A stretch of 64,000 bases of DNA from Pontiella sp964639125 (lineage in GTDB: Bacteria > Verrucomicrobiota > Kiritimatiellia > Kiritimatiellales > Pontiellaceae), in contig CAZWZW010000001.1 of assembly GCA_964639125.1 (NCBI GenBank), positions 1 to 64,000 on the forward strand. Direction: 5' to 3'. Position 1 is the stretch's first letter. Each line of letters starts with the position of its first letter. Below the pieces are notes generated by a model, which had not been told where the DNA came from, did no database searches, and saw only the letters and a program-made list of their open reading frames with translations. The translations under genes were made by a program, and so were the position numbers. Positions 9,301 through 18,499 of the stretch are shown piece by piece.

Positions 9301-9965
9301 ATCTCTTCGGAAAGATCTTTATAGCGTTTGGCTTTGCCCGCCTGCCGTTGGAGCGAGATGATCTGTCGTTTTACCTCGCGAATCACATCCGCGAGGCGCA
9401 ACAGGTTGGCCTCGGTATGCTCAAGTTTGCGTAACGCTTCTTTCTTGTCGGCTTTGAATTTGGTGATGCCGCTGGCTTCCTCGAACACGGTGCGGCGGTC
9501 TTCGGGGCGTGAACTGAGAATCTGGTCGATCTTTCCCTGTTCGAGTACGGAGTACGAATCCGTGCCGACGCCCGTATCCATGAAAAGGCGCTGGATATCC
9601 TTAAGGCGGCAGGCCTTGCGGTTGAGAAAATAGCCGCTTTCCCCGGAGCGGAAAACACGGCGGGCAATGCAGACTTCGTTATATTCAAGACCAAGCGATT
9701 CGGTGCAGTCGGCCAGCGTGATGCTCACCTCGGCCATGCCCAGCGGCTTGTGGGAGTCGGTTCCGTTAAAGATGATATCTTCCATTTTGGCCCCGCGCAA
9801 CGCACGGGCACGCTGCTCGCCCAGTACCCAGCGAATGGCATCTGAAACATTGCTTTTTCCGCATCCGTTCGGGCCGACAATAGCGGTCATTCCCGGCTCG
9901 AATTCCAACTTGGTCTTATTTGCGAAGCTCTTAAAGCCAACGATTTCTAGGGTTTTTAGATACAC
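6384..9965 (-). CDS. smc: Chromosome segregation ATPase SMC
   Basis: 1193 aa from a GTG at 9965 (MYLKTLEIVGFKSFA, the canonical SMC start), with AAGGAG seven bases upstream; an in-frame TTG lies two codons earlier. Walker A is GPNGCGKSN near residue 35. Two long coiled coils (about 170-500 and 660-1010) flank a hinge (about 510-640, PDPAGILGPLAEQL onward). The C-terminal head has signature LSGGERTMTAVALLF and Walker B CVLDELDAALDDANINRF. It forms a dimer that, with ScpA/ScpB (not in the window), extrudes DNA loops and organises the chromosome. Full length. Confidence 0.96.
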   Translation of the reverse strand: MYLKTLEIVGFKSFANKTKLEFEPGMTAIVGPNGCGKSNVSDAIRWVLGEQRARALRGAKMEDIIFNGTDSHKPLGMAEVSITLADCTESLGLEYNEVCIARRVFRSGESGYFLNRKACRLKDIQRLFMDTGVGTDSYSVLEQGKIDQILSSRPEDRRTVFEEASGITKFKADKKEALRKLEHTEANLLRLADVIREVKRQIISLQRQAGKAKRYKDLSEEMRSLDIYVTREHLHEYAQKINELAGELQVLERKVTELHEQVESAETEAESSRLALTQLEETISQAMEQASAAHGELERTRNLILMNTDRIAELRSLAQRNTQETEEARTRLESHRKEHESIISAITDSEREKKEAQENLERVTLVQKEVEEQMNLTRAQLNNLRNESVALDSKASKRQNELNELDARDRTAMLKKERLATEKSELERALGSFVERQEEMDVKVDSLSSRVSEQAESLNALNGERTSRKDLIVEQDRALNDKQKTVAAKRAQLEMLSGGEARQEGFPPGAQLLLDPPDDFTPDPAGILGPLAEQLKTSPDHQTALEAILRPCIDAIVVKDEACARDALSWLREQEAGSARLLSVATTKEQAAPLDASSPVGKGLLDCITFSDDVAPLVKRLFWNVRVVGSELEIPDILSADTIVVSQNGTVVSGNGSSELWMPETEDKSPLARHQMREQLQEDINGLEVDTQRLEESLEVLRGEESGIASSIGTARQMLEEFRRELALQEGERQVIVRETASARERVETVTFELSNLTERESAGVELRTRLATELQEARDRQANVRTQIAEQTNHLTEIEEKRSDALSITSEHRIVFSQKSQALEHLFNRKQPMEARIHELEELINDRTSGVDSYNRRIEDLRTSIEDETAKVEPLELRLQETRQTLESERTRREETIRILTTAENRLRGLRNLLEGELNRKSKFEVERAEFKMRHDNALERITGAYHLTQEELNEVEVPRWENDEVPEREVIETRVAELQAKLDAMGPVNLVAIEEHAEHEERYAFLNKQQDDLQAAKQQLLEMIKTINNTTTEMFKDTFDKVNANFQEMFKQLFGGGSAKLVLTNDEDVLEAGIEIIARPPGKKLQTISLLSGGERTMTAVALLFSLFKVKPSPFCVLDELDAALDDANINRFVEALKGFLTQSQFVIITHSRHTIAAADVIYGVTMQTRGISKVVSMKFADYQKHEKTMK

Positions 9966-10130
9966 CTGCAATCTCCTTCAAAAAACGATCAACGAAGCTA
10001 CCATAAAGGTGGCCGGCCATGAAAACCGAATTTTGGTCGAATTGGATCGCTATCCCGCGCCAAAATGGGCTCCGTCTTCATGGCGGACAACTGATGTTTT
10101 TTGAATTTGATTCGTTGTGAATCATGGAGA

Positions 10131-10159
10131 TTCTTGTGTCGCAAATAATGATGTATAAT
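10131..10159 (+). promoter_or_regulatory. Putative promoter of the sulfatase operon with TGTCGCAAAT element
   Basis: A perfect -10 box TATAAT lies at 10154-10159. TTCTTG (10131-10136), 17 bases upstream, is a weak -35. The spacer begins with TGTCGCAAAT (10137-10146), the same ten bases as both arms of the inverted repeat upstream of the symporter gene (29793-29871). I infer a shared regulator; no binding data. Confidence 0.5.
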
Positions 10160-10209
10160 TACGCATTTCTTCGGTTGTGGGGAGGTGTTTTTTGGAGGAC
10201 ATTAGGTGC

Positions 10210-11613
10210 ATGGAAATCCAAAAACCAGTCTCCTCGGAACGACCCCATATTCTGTTCATCATGACCGATCAGCAGCAGGCGAAAACGTTGAGCGGCCTTG
10301 GTCACCCAACCGTAAAGACCCCAAATATGGACCGCATTGCCGAGCGGGGGGTAAACTTTACCCGGGCCTATTGCCCGAGTCCGGTCTGCGGTCCGTCGCG
10401 CGCGGCCATATTCAGCGGTCAATATCCGGCGGCGAGCGGGGTCACGAAAAACTATATGCCGCACCATGAGGGTACCTTGCTGCTGCCGGAGGCGTTGCGG
10501 CGCTCGGGCTATTACACCTTCATGGCCGGAAAACTACATCTGGCACCGATCGAAGATGCGCACGGATTTGATGAAAAGCATCTGCATGATGCGGGCTACT
10601 CGGTCTATCGCGAAGACGAGCCGGTCCATTCGGAATATGTCCAGTGGCTGGCCGATAAAAGCTATGGCGGCGACATCGGCAAGGTCGTCGAGCAATTCAA
10701 TGCCGACGAGGGGTGTCTTGAAACCGATCCGTTCCGATTCATCATGGGTTCGAACTGGCGTACGGAGGAGGAGCATTCCAACACCTGGACCACCGAGCGG
10801 ACGGTCGAGTTTCTAAAGCGAAAGCATGATAAGCCGTTCTTTGCGTTCACCTCCTATTTCGGTCCGCACCAGCCGATGATGCCGCCGGAGCCGTGGGCTT
10901 CGATGTATTCGCCCGATGAGATCGAACTACCTCCGGAGTTCAGCACGGCCACAGACGACAAACCGCTGGCCGCGGAAAAGAAGGCATCGAGCCCGATCCT
11001 CCGGAACGGATTGGCCGAACGGCAGTATCGCGAGGTGCTCGCCGCTTACTATGGGCAGATTTCGATGATCGACCACGGCATTGGCCGCATTCTTGATGAG
11101 CTTGAAGCGCAGGATCTGACGAAGAATACGATGGTGGTTCTGACGGCCGACCACGGCGACCATGCCGGGCAGTTTGGTCTGTTTTTTAAGAGCACCATGT
11201 ATGAAAACGCGGTGCGCGTGCCGCTGTTGCTGTCCGATCCGGCCACGGCAAGCGGAACCTGTGGAAAACTGGTCAACAATCTCGATCTCTATGCCACGTT
11301 GCTGGAGCGTGCCGGGGTGGAAGTGCCAAAGACGGCATCGCGCTCGCTGGTTTCTTTGTTGAAAGACCCGATCAACTCGGGGTGGGAGAACGTGACCTAC
11401 AGCGAGCAATACCCGTGGACGATGGTGGCGAAGGAGGCCTGGAAACTAATCCGCTTCCGCCATGGAAACGGCGAACAGGAGCATGAGCTGTATCGGATCG
11501 ATTCGCAAATTTCCGATCGGTCCAACCGTTGGAATTCGGAGGAAGCTGCTGCGGTGCAGGCGGAGTTGGTGGAACGATTAAACCGGTGTGAAGAAGATGC
11601 AAAACAAGCTTAA
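10210..11613 (+). CDS. Type I sulfatase (alkaline-phosphatase fold), no signal peptide
   Basis: 467 aa from the ATG at 10210, preceded by GGAGG. Metal-binding HILFIMTDQQ, then the sulfatase signature CGPSRAAIFSG with Cys60, the residue converted to formylglycine by an anaerobic-type maturase. Further metal ligands are in VVLTADHGDHAGQFG. It hydrolyses a sulfate ester; the substrate is not deducible, but the operon points to sulfated chondroitin or fucose units. With no leader it is probably cytoplasmic and acts on imported oligosaccharides, unlike the next gene's product. First gene of a six-gene operon. Choline-sulfatase-like and iduronate-sulfatase-like members look similar. Confidence 0.9.
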   Translation: MEIQKPVSSERPHILFIMTDQQQAKTLSGLGHPTVKTPNMDRIAERGVNFTRAYCPSPVCGPSRAAIFSGQYPAASGVTKNYMPHHEGTLLLPEALRRSGYYTFMAGKLHLAPIEDAHGFDEKHLHDAGYSVYREDEPVHSEYVQWLADKSYGGDIGKVVEQFNADEGCLETDPFRFIMGSNWRTEEEHSNTWTTERTVEFLKRKHDKPFFAFTSYFGPHQPMMPPEPWASMYSPDEIELPPEFSTATDDKPLAAEKKASSPILRNGLAERQYREVLAAYYGQISMIDHGIGRILDELEAQDLTKNTMVVLTADHGDHAGQFGLFFKSTMYENAVRVPLLLSDPATASGTCGKLVNNLDLYATLLERAGVEVPKTASRSLVSLLKDPINSGWENVTYSEQYPWTMVAKEAWKLIRFRHGNGEQEHELYRIDSQISDRSNRWNSEEAAAVQAELVERLNRCEEDAKQA

Positions 11614-13135
11614 GGCCATACTGTGCGCGGTGTGCGCATTTGCTGGAGGAGTTTTTTCTATGGAAGAAAAACCAAATATTATCGTGGTATTGACCGACGA
11701 TCAGGGATTCGGGCAGTTGCCGGTTTATTCGGACGATTATCCGGACGAAATGCTGTTTCTTACGAAAAACACGGAGCGCTACAAGTGCGACGAGCAGAAC
11801 GCAAAGGCCGCCGCCAAGGCTTGCATGCCCAACCTGAACAAGCTGGCGAAAAACGGCGTGACGTTCATGAATGCGCACGTAACCTCGCCGGTGTGCGGGC
11901 CGTCGCGTGCGGCGCTGATGACCGGCCGCTACCAGCAGCGCTTTGGCGTCTACGACAACTGCGACCTTGCAAAATCCGGAGTGCCCGTTTCGGAAACGAT
12001 GCTGCCGGAGCTGTTTCAGACATCGGGCTACCGTACGGCGATGATAGGAAAGTGGCATCTTGGGAAAACCACCAAAACGCCGCTGCCGGTGCAGACGCAC
12101 GATTATCACAAGAATGCCACCACCGGCTGTATTCCCGAGCACAATCCGGTGAACCGCGGGTTCGATCACTACTTCGGGTTCAATAGCTCGGGCACCACCT
12201 ATTATGATTCGCCGAGTCTTTTTCGGGGATTGGACCAGGTGAAGGCCGCGGGCTATAGCACCGATGAATTTACCGATGATGCCGTCGCCTTCATCGATCA
12301 GGCGGACGGTCAGCCGTTTTTCGTCTTTCTGGCCTACAATGCGGTGCATATCCCGCTGGAAGATCCTGCGCCGGAGAAATATCAACGCTTCGATACCGGC
12401 AATTCGGAAGTCGACAACTACTATGCAACATTGGCCGCCGTCGATGACGGTCTTGGAAAAATCATCGCCACACTGGAACGGAAGGGGGAATTAGAGAACA
12501 CCCTGATTTTTTATTTGAGCGACAACGGGGCGGTAATCGATTCGCCGCAGCCGATGAACGGGCCGTTTCGGGGCAATAAGGGCAACTTCCTGGCGGGCGG
12601 CATGCACGTGCCGATGATTGCGCATTGGCCGGATGGATTATCATCCGCCAGATATGCGCCGCGTGTATCCTCCATGGATGTCATTCCCACGGCGTTGGCC
12701 GCCGCAGGGATCGAGTTGCCCGGAAACCTCGATGGAGTCGATCTTCGGCCCAAAATAAGCGCCGGCTCCAAGCCGCATGAGGTTCTCTTTTGGGCCGGTC
12801 CGGAGATCATGCACTGGAGTGAAGACAATAAGGAATTTTGGCGCGATTATTGGGAATATGTCACTGAACGCAGTGACGATGCTCCCACAAGTTCACTGAA
12901 GGCCGGCGATGCCGCATGGGCCGTGTTGAAGGATCGATGGCTGCTGCGAGGCAACGAAGTGACCGGCAAGGTCGAGTTGTTCGATGTGCAGGCCGATATC
13001 GGCGAGCGGATCGAGGTTTCTGCACGGCATCCCGAAGTGGTCGAGGGGTTGCGTAGCGACTACAGGGCATGGGCTTTCAATCTCGGGAAGCCACTGGTCT
13101 GGAGTATGGAGGAATACAATCGACTGGTGAAATGA
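11588..13135 (+). CDS. Type I sulfatase with signal peptide
   Basis: 515 aa from GTG 11588; an ATG three codons later is equally possible. The N-terminus (KLKAILCAVCAFAGGVFS) is a Sec signal peptide, so the enzyme is exported. Seen: NIIVVLTDDQGFG, formylglycine motif CGPSRAALMTG (Cys103), GKWHLG, and SDNGAVIDSPQPMNGPFRG. The fold and length match the arylsulfatase/N-acetylgalactosamine-sulfatase group. It overlaps the first sulfatase gene by 26 bp and the fucosidase gene by ATGA, indicating translational coupling. The probable role is desulfating a glycan in the periplasm or at the cell surface. Confidence 0.9.
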   Translation: MKKMQNKLKAILCAVCAFAGGVFSMEEKPNIIVVLTDDQGFGQLPVYSDDYPDEMLFLTKNTERYKCDEQNAKAAAKACMPNLNKLAKNGVTFMNAHVTSPVCGPSRAALMTGRYQQRFGVYDNCDLAKSGVPVSETMLPELFQTSGYRTAMIGKWHLGKTTKTPLPVQTHDYHKNATTGCIPEHNPVNRGFDHYFGFNSSGTTYYDSPSLFRGLDQVKAAGYSTDEFTDDAVAFIDQADGQPFFVFLAYNAVHIPLEDPAPEKYQRFDTGNSEVDNYYATLAAVDDGLGKIIATLERKGELENTLIFYLSDNGAVIDSPQPMNGPFRGNKGNFLAGGMHVPMIAHWPDGLSSARYAPRVSSMDVIPTALAAAGIELPGNLDGVDLRPKISAGSKPHEVLFWAGPEIMHWSEDNKEFWRDYWEYVTERSDDAPTSSLKAGDAAWAVLKDRWLLRGNEVTGKVELFDVQADIGERIEVSARHPEVVEGLRSDYRAWAFNLGKPLVWSMEEYNRLVK

Positions 13136-14895
13136 TGGCAAATGAAAAGTTAACATGGTGGCGCGAGGCACGCTTTGGATTGTTTATTCATTTCGGGCTC
13201 TACTCCATTCCCGCCGGAGAGTGGAAGGGGCGCAAGATTGATCGGATTGCCGAGCAGATTCCACGTTTTGCCGAGATTCCGATGGACGAGTATGCGGAGC
13301 TGGCCAAGGAATTCAATCCGCAGCGGTTTGATGCCGAAGCCATCGTTCAGCTTGCGGTAGATGCCGGGATGAAATATCTGGTCATCACCGCGAAGCACCA
13401 CGATGGCTTTGCCATGTTCCATTCGAATGTTGATCCATTCAATGTTGTGGATGCCACACCCTTCGGAAGGGATATCATCAAGGAGCTGGCAGCGGCCTGC
13501 GCGGCAGCCGGGATTAAATTCTGCGTCTACTATTCCCAGCGGCAGGACTGGCACCATCCGGATGGATCGTGGAACGAATGGCCGAACCAGCACCCGGCGC
13601 CGTTCGAGGAACGTGATTTTGATTTTAACCGATGCATGAATGAAAAGTGCATTCCGCAAATGAAGGAGCTGTTGACTCGCTATGGTCCGATCGGGCTGGT
13701 GTGGTATGACACGCCGGTTGATTCGACGCGGGAACAGAGTAAGAAGTTTGCCCGGTTGGTGCATCGCATGCAGCCTGATTGCCTGGTTTGCGACCGCGTC
13801 GGTAATGGCTATGGAGACTATGTCGTGCTTGGCGATAATGAGTTTCCCTATTGCAGTCGGAACATGAATGCAGAAGTGCCTGCCACGATGAATCATTCGT
13901 GGGGATTCAAGCGCGACGACTCCGGGTGGAAGAGCGTCGAAAATCTGCTCTATTCTCTGATTCGCTCCGCCTCTAACGGATGCAACTATCTCCTGAACAT
14001 CGGCCCGAAGGCCGATGGCTCCGTCCCGAAGGAAAGCATCGAGCGTCTGCAGGTGATCGGCAAATGGATGCGCACCAACGGCGAGGCCATCTATGGTGTC
14101 GAAGCAGCCCCTTTTCTCAACCCATTCCCGTGGGGAATGATGACTGTCAAGGAGAACAACCTCTACCTCGTTTTTTCGGAATGGCCGGGCACATCCTTTG
14201 AGCTGAAGGGCCTGAAAACCCAGGTGCTGCATGCAAGATTGTTGGCCGATCCCAAGCATAAAATCGATCTGCAGCAGGAGTGGGATGAAGGCCGGATTAT
14301 AAAAAACAGTTTGCAACTGAATGGTTTGCCCGGGCAACCCCCCGAACCGCTCTTTCCGGTGGTCCGCCTTGAGCTGGCGAATGAACCCGCCGCGGAACAA
14401 GGGCTGGCACAAGACCCGGATGGCCGAGTCCGGCTTTTGACCGGAAATGCAAAGGTCCGAAAAGCCACTCCTGAAAGCCGCTTGAAAATCAATGCAAAGG
14501 GACTGCCGGCCGGGCTGCGCAAGGGCAGCGGATCATTGCACTGGAAGTTTGGGCTGGAGCAGCCGGGCCAATACCGTATCGAGGTGTTGACCAATCGACA
14601 TTGGAGCCATGAATGGGTCGACGGGGTTCATCTGAGAATCGAGACGGGGGGAATGGCCACGGGGGGTGGTTTGCAGCAGGATATCGAACGCGATAATATT
14701 CAGTCGAAATACCACCCGGAAACCATCAGCCATCTTGGGGAGGTTGGGTTTGACCGGCCGGGTATGCAGGATCTGAAGTTAACGGTCACTGAAATGCCGG
14801 ATGGCGTGGCGAAGGATCCTCTGTGCGAGGATCTCGAGGATGATCAAACCCTGAATTTGATTGAACTCCGGCTTGTACCGGCGAATGAAGGATAA
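13132..14895 (+). CDS. GH29 alpha-L-fucosidase
   Basis: 587 aa from the ATG in the ATGATG overlapping the sulfatase stop. Classic GH29 start WWREARFGLFIHFGLYSIPA, then KHHDGFAMFHS, and GPIGLVWYDTP with Asp193 as probable nucleophile. NGCNYLLNIGPKADGSVP closes the catalytic barrel near residue 290. The remaining ~270 residues are beta-rich and likely accessory. It removes alpha-L-fucose with retention. No signal peptide, so it may act on imported oligosaccharides. A fucosidase between sulfatases and a chondroitin lyase suggests a fucosylated chondroitin-type substrate. The general acid is not identifiable by eye. Confidence 0.92.
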   Translation: MMANEKLTWWREARFGLFIHFGLYSIPAGEWKGRKIDRIAEQIPRFAEIPMDEYAELAKEFNPQRFDAEAIVQLAVDAGMKYLVITAKHHDGFAMFHSNVDPFNVVDATPFGRDIIKELAAACAAAGIKFCVYYSQRQDWHHPDGSWNEWPNQHPAPFEERDFDFNRCMNEKCIPQMKELLTRYGPIGLVWYDTPVDSTREQSKKFARLVHRMQPDCLVCDRVGNGYGDYVVLGDNEFPYCSRNMNAEVPATMNHSWGFKRDDSGWKSVENLLYSLIRSASNGCNYLLNIGPKADGSVPKESIERLQVIGKWMRTNGEAIYGVEAAPFLNPFPWGMMTVKENNLYLVFSEWPGTSFELKGLKTQVLHARLLADPKHKIDLQQEWDEGRIIKNSLQLNGLPGQPPEPLFPVVRLELANEPAAEQGLAQDPDGRVRLLTGNAKVRKATPESRLKINAKGLPAGLRKGSGSLHWKFGLEQPGQYRIEVLTNRHWSHEWVDGVHLRIETGGMATGGGLQQDIERDNIQSKYHPETISHLGEVGFDRPGMQDLKLTVTEMPDGVAKDPLCEDLEDDQTLNLIELRLVPANEG

Positions 14896-14899
14896 CCTT

Positions 14900-17800
14900 A
14901 TGATGCGTTTTGTTTGCTTTCTATCACTCTGTCTGGTCGCTGCTTCTTCGGCGAATATCCCCATCGCCGGAGCTTCGTTTGAGAATAGGGATGAGCTCGA
15001 AAACTTTTCCGGTAGCGGGGCGGAGATTGTAGGCGAACGGGCACAGTTTGGTTCCAACTCGTTACGGTGGATGTTCAAACCCGCCGGAACCCTGGTTGTA
15101 TCAGGTATCCGTTCGCTGTCGCCGGAGGAGAGCGGCTCGAAATATGGTTCGCACTTTCCGCTCAGTCCGGCATTTGTGATGTCGCTTTACAACGGGAACC
15201 CGTTGAAGGACAAGCTGCGGATCGAATTCAATGGGGAAACGTACTTTGATCTGAATCTCGATTTTAAAGGATGGCGGACGGTCTGGGTTCCGTTTCACGA
15301 GATGAGTGGGAAGCCCCCGGTTCCTGAAGCGCCCTATCCGGTGGAACAGGTTCGTTTCGTTGCGCCACCGGCTGCAGGAACACTTTGGTTCGACGATATT
15401 GTCTTTAGTCAATACATTGACGATCGCCATCCATACCCGGGGCTCGAAGTACCGTTCATTAAAGAGGGTGGTGCGCATGTCCACGACCACTGGATGCCCA
15501 AACTGCCGCATTGGAAACTGCTTTCCGGACTTTCGGTTTTACCCATTTCGGCAGTACAGGAAGCTGACCTCCAGACGGTGAAGGACCGGTTGCGCTCGGT
15601 CTATTCCAAAAAAGTTTCGCGACCCGTCGGAGCACAATGGTTCCGAAAAAAACTCAACTTCGAAAAGCCGCTAAAAATAGGCAAGCAGATCGAGCCGGTG
15701 CGATATATCAACCCCGACTATAACGATCTGCGTGATTTTGGCAAAACGATGCTCAAGCTGGCGGGCGAGTCGCTTTCGACCGGTGATCCGCAACTGGCGG
15801 ACCTGTTCGCCGAAGCCGCAGCCTATTCCCTTGATCAGGGATGGGCGGCCGGCAGTTCCCAGGGAACGGCGCACCATATCGGCTACAGCACGCGCGAGCT
15901 GCAAACCGCCTTCTTCATGATGAAGGATACGCTTCAGGAGCGGGGATTGCTGGAGGCCATCGGCAACTCGGTGCGCTGGCAGCTCAATTTTGGTGAAATG
16001 CTCGACCCCGAACATTTGGAATCGAATCTCGACTATTATAACACGCAGTCGGTATTCCGCCTGATGTCGGCCTTCCTGACCCACGATCCCGCGCGACAGG
16101 TGGCGTTGCTCAAAACCTATTCGGACCACCTGTCTGCCGCGCTGGCGCTGACCAACAGTCAGGGGTTCCGTCCTGATGGTACGGCATGGCATCATTATGG
16201 ACATTATCCCGCCTATGCCACGGGCGCGTTCGACCGCGTTCCCGTCAGCCTCAAGGCATTGGCCGGCACCTCGTTCCGGATCGGCGAAGCCGGGCATGCC
16301 AACTTCAAGCGCGCGTTTATGGCGGCAACGATCTACAGCAATCCGCTCTACTGGGGACTCGGCCAGGCCGGACGTCATCCATTGGGCGGAAACATCAACA
16401 AGTTGAAGGATGCCTGTTTGTCGCTCGCTTTGAGTGGCACCCCCGACGGGAAGCAAGCAATCGATGCCGAGGTGGCTTCCTGCTATGTCCGGTTGTGGGG
16501 CGAGCCCGAGGGCAATCTGTTTGCGGGGCTTGATCTGGATGTTGAACCGCCGAACGGCCACTGGACGTTTCCGTATGCTGCGCTGTCCGTCCACCGTCGC
16601 GCCGACTGGTCGGTGAACATCAAGGGCTACAACCGCAATGTTTGGGCATCGGAAATCTACAACCTGGACAACCGTTATGGTCGCTACCAATCCAATGGCG
16701 TCGTGCAAATTCTTCCCAACCTGTCGCAGGACGCAGCGGGTTATACCGAAGCCGGGTGGGACTGGAACCATCCGCCGGGGGCCACCACCATCGAGCGCCC
16801 GTTCGCCGAGCTGGAGCCGAAAAAGTCGCTCGTCATGTTTAAGTCGGAGGAAACCTATGCCGGCGGCTGCGCTCTCCATGGCGACGGCGTCTGGGCCATG
16901 AAACTTAATGAGGCCGCCGGATTCACCATCGACCCGGTCAAAGTGAAGATGTCATTTCCCGGCAACCTCAAGGCGCGCAAGTCGGTCTTTTGTTTTGGCG
17001 AACAGCTGCTCTGTCTCGGATCGGATATCGAGGCCGACGATCCCTCCGCACCGGTTCACACCACGCTTTTTCAGAATGGTATCAAGCAGGTTGACGATAC
17101 CATCTACGGCAATGGGCGGGGATTGCTGCTCGATCCCATCGGAAACGGATATAAAATTTTAGACGACTCAAGGGTTGTTGTAACCGTTGGTGAGCAATCG
17201 TCACCGAATAATAAGTATTCACTTTGGACCGGTAAGGGTAAAATGGGGGCACCTGCGAGTGCCTCCGGGTTGTTTGCCAAGGCGTGGATCGACCACGGCT
17301 CGGCACCGGCAGACGATTCATATGCCTATGCCGTCTACCCGCAGGTTGGAAGTGTTGATTTCCAAGCCTTGGGAAAGCGTATCGCAGCGTTCCCTTCCCT
17401 TGGAATCCTCCGTCAGGACCATATTGCCCACATTGTGGAGGATGCCGAAAGCAAGACCATTGCCTATGCCTGCTTTGAGGCGGGATCGCTGGAGGAGGGC
17501 TGGCTGGAATCGGTGTCGGTTCCTTGTTACGTGATGATCCAGGAGGGTGCCGATTCACTGAACCTGGCTGTCGCGAATCCTGATCTCAATCAGGAGTATG
17601 ACGAGGTCAAAGGCAATTACCATGGCGATTCCAGGGAAGCACGGGTCACCCTCAAGCTGGCCGGGGCCTGGAAGGTGAAGGGTGTCGCCGAGGCCTGGAC
17701 GGTGGCCGACGGGGATTCTACGCTGTTGAACGTGAAGTGCATTGAAGGAAAATCGATGGGGATCGAGTTGGAACGGAGCCGGGATCAATCCCGGTTTGAA

Positions 17801-18499
17801 CAGGCACAATTGCTCAACTGGAAACCGCTTTTCAAAAGCCGCGGGTCGCAGGATTGGATTGCCGATGGCAGGTTTTCAACCGTTAAAGATACGCCTGATG
17901 GGATGGAATTTTCAGCCGGACCTGAGGAGTGGAACCATGCGCACCATGATGTGCTGTGGACTAAGGTTTCGTTCAAGGGCGACCTGAAGATCGAATACGA
18001 CTACACCCGCCTCGACGACATCCACAAATGGGTCAATATTCTCTATATCCAGGCGACAGGGAAAGGAGGTCTATTCTCGAAGGACATCATGGACTGGGCG
18101 GACTACCGCAAGGAACCGTGGATGAAGTACTATTTCAACAACATGAAACTGTTGCACATCAGCTATGCCGCCTACGGCCGTGACGACAACGGCGTCGATG
18201 ACGACTATGTGCGCTGCCGTCGCTATCCCAAGGATCTGAATGGCGATTTTTCCAAAACGGAGATCAAGCCCGACTCGTTTCGAACCGGGCTGTTCCGCAC
18301 CGGCAAGACCTACCACATTACCGCTCTTAAGAAGGGCGACCGGCTGTTCTTCAATGTTGAGGGCGATGGCAAGGAACGGCTGTTTGCCTGGCAGTCTCCA
18401 TTGATCAGCGAAGTGACCGAGGGTCGCATCGGCCTGCGCCACATGTGGATGAAATCCGCCCGCTATAAAAATTTTACGGTTTCCGTTTTGGAGAAATAG
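14900..18499 (+). CDS. Chondroitin ABC lyase (PL8) fused to a C-terminal DUF1961 domain
   Basis: 1199 aa from ATG 14900, with AAGGA seven bases upstream; other in-frame starts at 14861 and 14885. Signal peptide MMRFVCFLSLCLVAASSA. Residues ~20-180 are the jelly-roll lyase N domain, ~190-960 the alpha toroid plus beta sandwiches of PL8. Catalytic residues by comparison with Proteus vulgaris ABC lyase I (H501, Y508, R560, E653): H432 and Y439 in AWHHYGHYPAY, R492 in GRHP, E585 in SEIYNLDNRYGRYQS, with nearly identical spacing. Residues ~972-1199 resemble DUF1961 (YesU-type, concanavalin-like), absent from the Proteus enzyme. It cleaves hexosaminyl-uronic linkages by beta-elimination outside the cytoplasm. 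Confidence 0.93.
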   Translation: MMRFVCFLSLCLVAASSANIPIAGASFENRDELENFSGSGAEIVGERAQFGSNSLRWMFKPAGTLVVSGIRSLSPEESGSKYGSHFPLSPAFVMSLYNGNPLKDKLRIEFNGETYFDLNLDFKGWRTVWVPFHEMSGKPPVPEAPYPVEQVRFVAPPAAGTLWFDDIVFSQYIDDRHPYPGLEVPFIKEGGAHVHDHWMPKLPHWKLLSGLSVLPISAVQEADLQTVKDRLRSVYSKKVSRPVGAQWFRKKLNFEKPLKIGKQIEPVRYINPDYNDLRDFGKTMLKLAGESLSTGDPQLADLFAEAAAYSLDQGWAAGSSQGTAHHIGYSTRELQTAFFMMKDTLQERGLLEAIGNSVRWQLNFGEMLDPEHLESNLDYYNTQSVFRLMSAFLTHDPARQVALLKTYSDHLSAALALTNSQGFRPDGTAWHHYGHYPAYATGAFDRVPVSLKALAGTSFRIGEAGHANFKRAFMAATIYSNPLYWGLGQAGRHPLGGNINKLKDACLSLALSGTPDGKQAIDAEVASCYVRLWGEPEGNLFAGLDLDVEPPNGHWTFPYAALSVHRRADWSVNIKGYNRNVWASEIYNLDNRYGRYQSNGVVQILPNLSQDAAGYTEAGWDWNHPPGATTIERPFAELEPKKSLVMFKSEETYAGGCALHGDGVWAMKLNEAAGFTIDPVKVKMSFPGNLKARKSVFCFGEQLLCLGSDIEADDPSAPVHTTLFQNGIKQVDDTIYGNGRGLLLDPIGNGYKILDDSRVVVTVGEQSSPNNKYSLWTGKGKMGAPASASGLFAKAWIDHGSAPADDSYAYAVYPQVGSVDFQALGKRIAAFPSLGILRQDHIAHIVEDAESKTIAYACFEAGSLEEGWLESVSVPCYVMIQEGADSLNLAVANPDLNQEYDEVKGNYHGDSREARVTLKLAGAWKVKGVAEAWTVADGDSTLLNVKCIEGKSMGIELERSRDQSRFEQAQLLNWKPLFKSRGSQDWIADGRFSTVKDTPDGMEFSAGPEEWNHAHHDVLWTKVSFKGDLKIEYDYTRLDDIHKWVNILYIQATGKGGLFSKDIMDWADYRKEPWMKYYFNNMKLLHISYAAYGRDDNGVDDDYVRCRRYPKDLNGDFSKTEIKPDSFRTGLFRTGKTYHITALKKGDRLFFNVEGDGKERLFAWQSPLISEVTEGRIGLRHMWMKSARYKNFTVSVLEK

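Noticed and set aside
15671..16879. 402-codon minus-strand frame opposite the chondroitin lyase
   Set aside because: The plus strand holds catalytic PL8 residues throughout this stretch; the antisense frame has no motifs.
14900..18499. Lyase considered as hyaluronate or xanthan lyase (other PL8 groups)
   Set aside because: Catalytic spacing (7, 53, 93) and the NRYGRYQS-GWDWN region agree with chondroitin ABC lyase, not with hyaluronate lyase.
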